Source of the DNA: an uncultured Clostridia bacterium
GTDB taxonomy: Bacteria; Bacillota; Clostridia; Christensenellales; Borkfalkiaceae
DNA length: 64,000 nt
NCBI GenBank assembly: GCA_934271265.1
Contig: CAKQRE010000042.1
Location: forward strand, 67,636 to 131,635
Reading direction: 5' to 3'
In this document: one piece after another, positions 63,293 to 64,000 of the stretch
Position numbering within the stretch: position 1 is the stretch's first letter
Layout of the letters: every line of letters begins with the position of its first letter
Translations under genes and position numbers: made by a program
Notes under the pieces: generated by a model
The model's input: only the letters and a program-made list of their open reading frames with translations
Told to the model about the DNA's origin: nothing
Databases searched by the model: none

Positions 63293-63850
63293 CGTCATCC
63301 TGAGCCGACATCCTTGCCCGGCTTTACGAAGGATCTGAGAATAGCAAGAAACGTTTACAATTGGAATAACCATGAGCCTTGAGATTCTTCATACGCTGCG
63401 CAAGAGGTAGGATCGGAATGACAAGGCACATATGGTTTTATGGTACGGCGCAAAGGTCAGGAAGACAAAATGATATGGTTTTACGATTAAGAACCGATAA
63501 AAAGACAGAGTCAAAAAACAGCTATTCTCGTCATCTTAAGCCGCCCCTTGCACGGCAAAATACATACGTGATTACACCGAAACAAGCCATTCTCGTCATC
63601 CTGAGCCGACCCCTTGCCTGGCTTGCCGAAGGATCTGAGAATGGCAAAAAACGTTTCAATTCATTAAAATAACCATGTGACCTTGAGATTCTTCATAAGC
63701 CGCACAAGGGGCAGGATAAGAATGACAAGGCACATGGTTTTATGGTACAGGGCAAGGGTCAGGATGACAAAAAACAGAATCTACATAAGCTGTGCAAGAG
63801 TCAGGATGACAAAAACAGTATCTACCTACGCCGTACAAAGGGCAGGATCG
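63293..63850. repeat. Cluster of CATCCTGAG-type dispersed repeats
   Basis: At least three left-type units (GTCATCCTGAGCCG..GAAGGATCTGAGAAT) and several right-type units (CTTGAGATTCTTCAT..CAGGATGAC, CAAGGCACATGG) alternate as inverted partners. This sequence type is widely scattered between genes in many Firmicutes. No gene is seen here. Confidence 0.8.
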
Positions 63851-63881
63851 GGAAAAAAGGGGAAAAAAAAGGACAAGCAAA

Positions 63882-63908
63882 AAGCCTTCGGTAAAAACCA
63901 AAGGCTTA
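63882..63908 (-). terminator. Terminator after the 5S rRNA gene
   Basis: Minus-strand stem AAGCCTT..GGT/ACC..AAGGCTT followed by TTT, two to five bases beyond the 5S 3' end. Confidence 0.85.
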
Positions 63909-63911
63909 ATG

Positions 63912-64000
63912 GAAAGTGGCAACAACCTATCCTCCCGGTCGGTTGCCCGACGAGTACTTTCGGCGCAGCTGAGCTTAACTTCTGTGTTCGGAATGAGAAC
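63912..64000 (-). rRNA. rrf: 5S ribosomal RNA, 5' end outside window
   Basis: On the minus strand the bases read GTTCTCATTCCGAACACAGA and AGTTAAGCTCAGCTGCGCCG, followed by AGTACTCGTCGGGCAACCGA, the conserved body of 5S rRNA. About 30 bases at the 5' end lie past the window edge. The rRNA operon therefore continues to the right and ends here. Confidence 0.95.

Noticed and set aside
63150..63850. CRISPR array
   Set aside because: Units are imperfect, of varying spacing, and arranged as inverted partners, without unique spacers of even length or cas genes.

Overview
The window reads as a chromosomal segment of an anaerobic, Gram-positive, low-to-mid GC Clostridia-type bacterium, probably a gut or rumen lineage near Christensenellales/Oscillospirales (the order is inferred). 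Supporting signs are a dcw cluster opened by mraZ with a meso-diaminopimelate-type MurE (DNPR motif), strong AGGAGG ribosome sites with consensus SigA promoters, a Spo0A-type DNA-binding domain, pyruvate formate-lyase fermentation, lipoproteins and an S-layer-like anchor. There is no prophage, CRISPR array or intact insertion sequence.

Layout. 1-1.7 kb: 3' part of a U32-family gene and an SDR gene. 2-16.3 kb: division and cell-wall cluster mraZ-rsmH-ftsL-ftsI-murE-mraY-murD-ftsW-murA-ftsQ / ftsA-ftsZ. It lacks murF, murG, murC and murB, and carries murA between ftsW and ftsQ. 16.3-19.7 kb: pflA, a CGGC thioredoxin-like gene and a pyruvate formate-lyase split into two genes, a 677-aa body with the active-site Cys pair and a separate 76-aa glycyl-radical subunit. 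20.2-21.1 kb: a nest of palindromic elements. 21.1-22.5 kb: a cation/proton antiporter. 22.7-27.2 kb: an unknown-family gene, then rpmG-secE-nusG, rplK-rplA with two L1-type mRNA sites, and an L10 leader with rplJ-rplL. 27.8-33.6 kb: tRNA-Leu(UAG), a small Cys-rich protein, a divergent Spo0A-like regulator, an esterase/acyltransferase pair, a cold-shock protein and a Cys-rich possible spore-surface protein.

34-61 kb is a carbohydrate island with two AraC regulators. It holds a lactonase-like/sugar-acid dehydratase/SDR operon, an LplB/LplC-type ABC importer without its ATPase and joined to a GH-A clan hydrolase and a deacetylase, a GH1 beta-glucosidase, a GH94 cellobiose phosphorylase overlapping a GH36 alpha-galactosidase, and two very large secreted proteins. 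One of the latter is a clan-A glycosidase with SLH-like repeats. Together they suggest growth on beta-glucan or galactosylated glycans: outside cutting, oligosaccharide import, and phosphorolysis inside the cell. 61-64 kb: a decayed surface-protein fragment, a lipoprotein, a probable structured small RNA with its own promoter and terminator, dense repeats, and the 3' part of a 5S rRNA whose operon runs in from beyond the right edge.

The most unusual items are the split pyruvate formate-lyase, a 270-280 bp MITE-like family with TA-flanked inverted termini (three copies), the small RNA near 62.9 kb, and a shared Gly-Cys C-terminal tail on the two large surface proteins. All calls come from reading the sequence; no database search was run.
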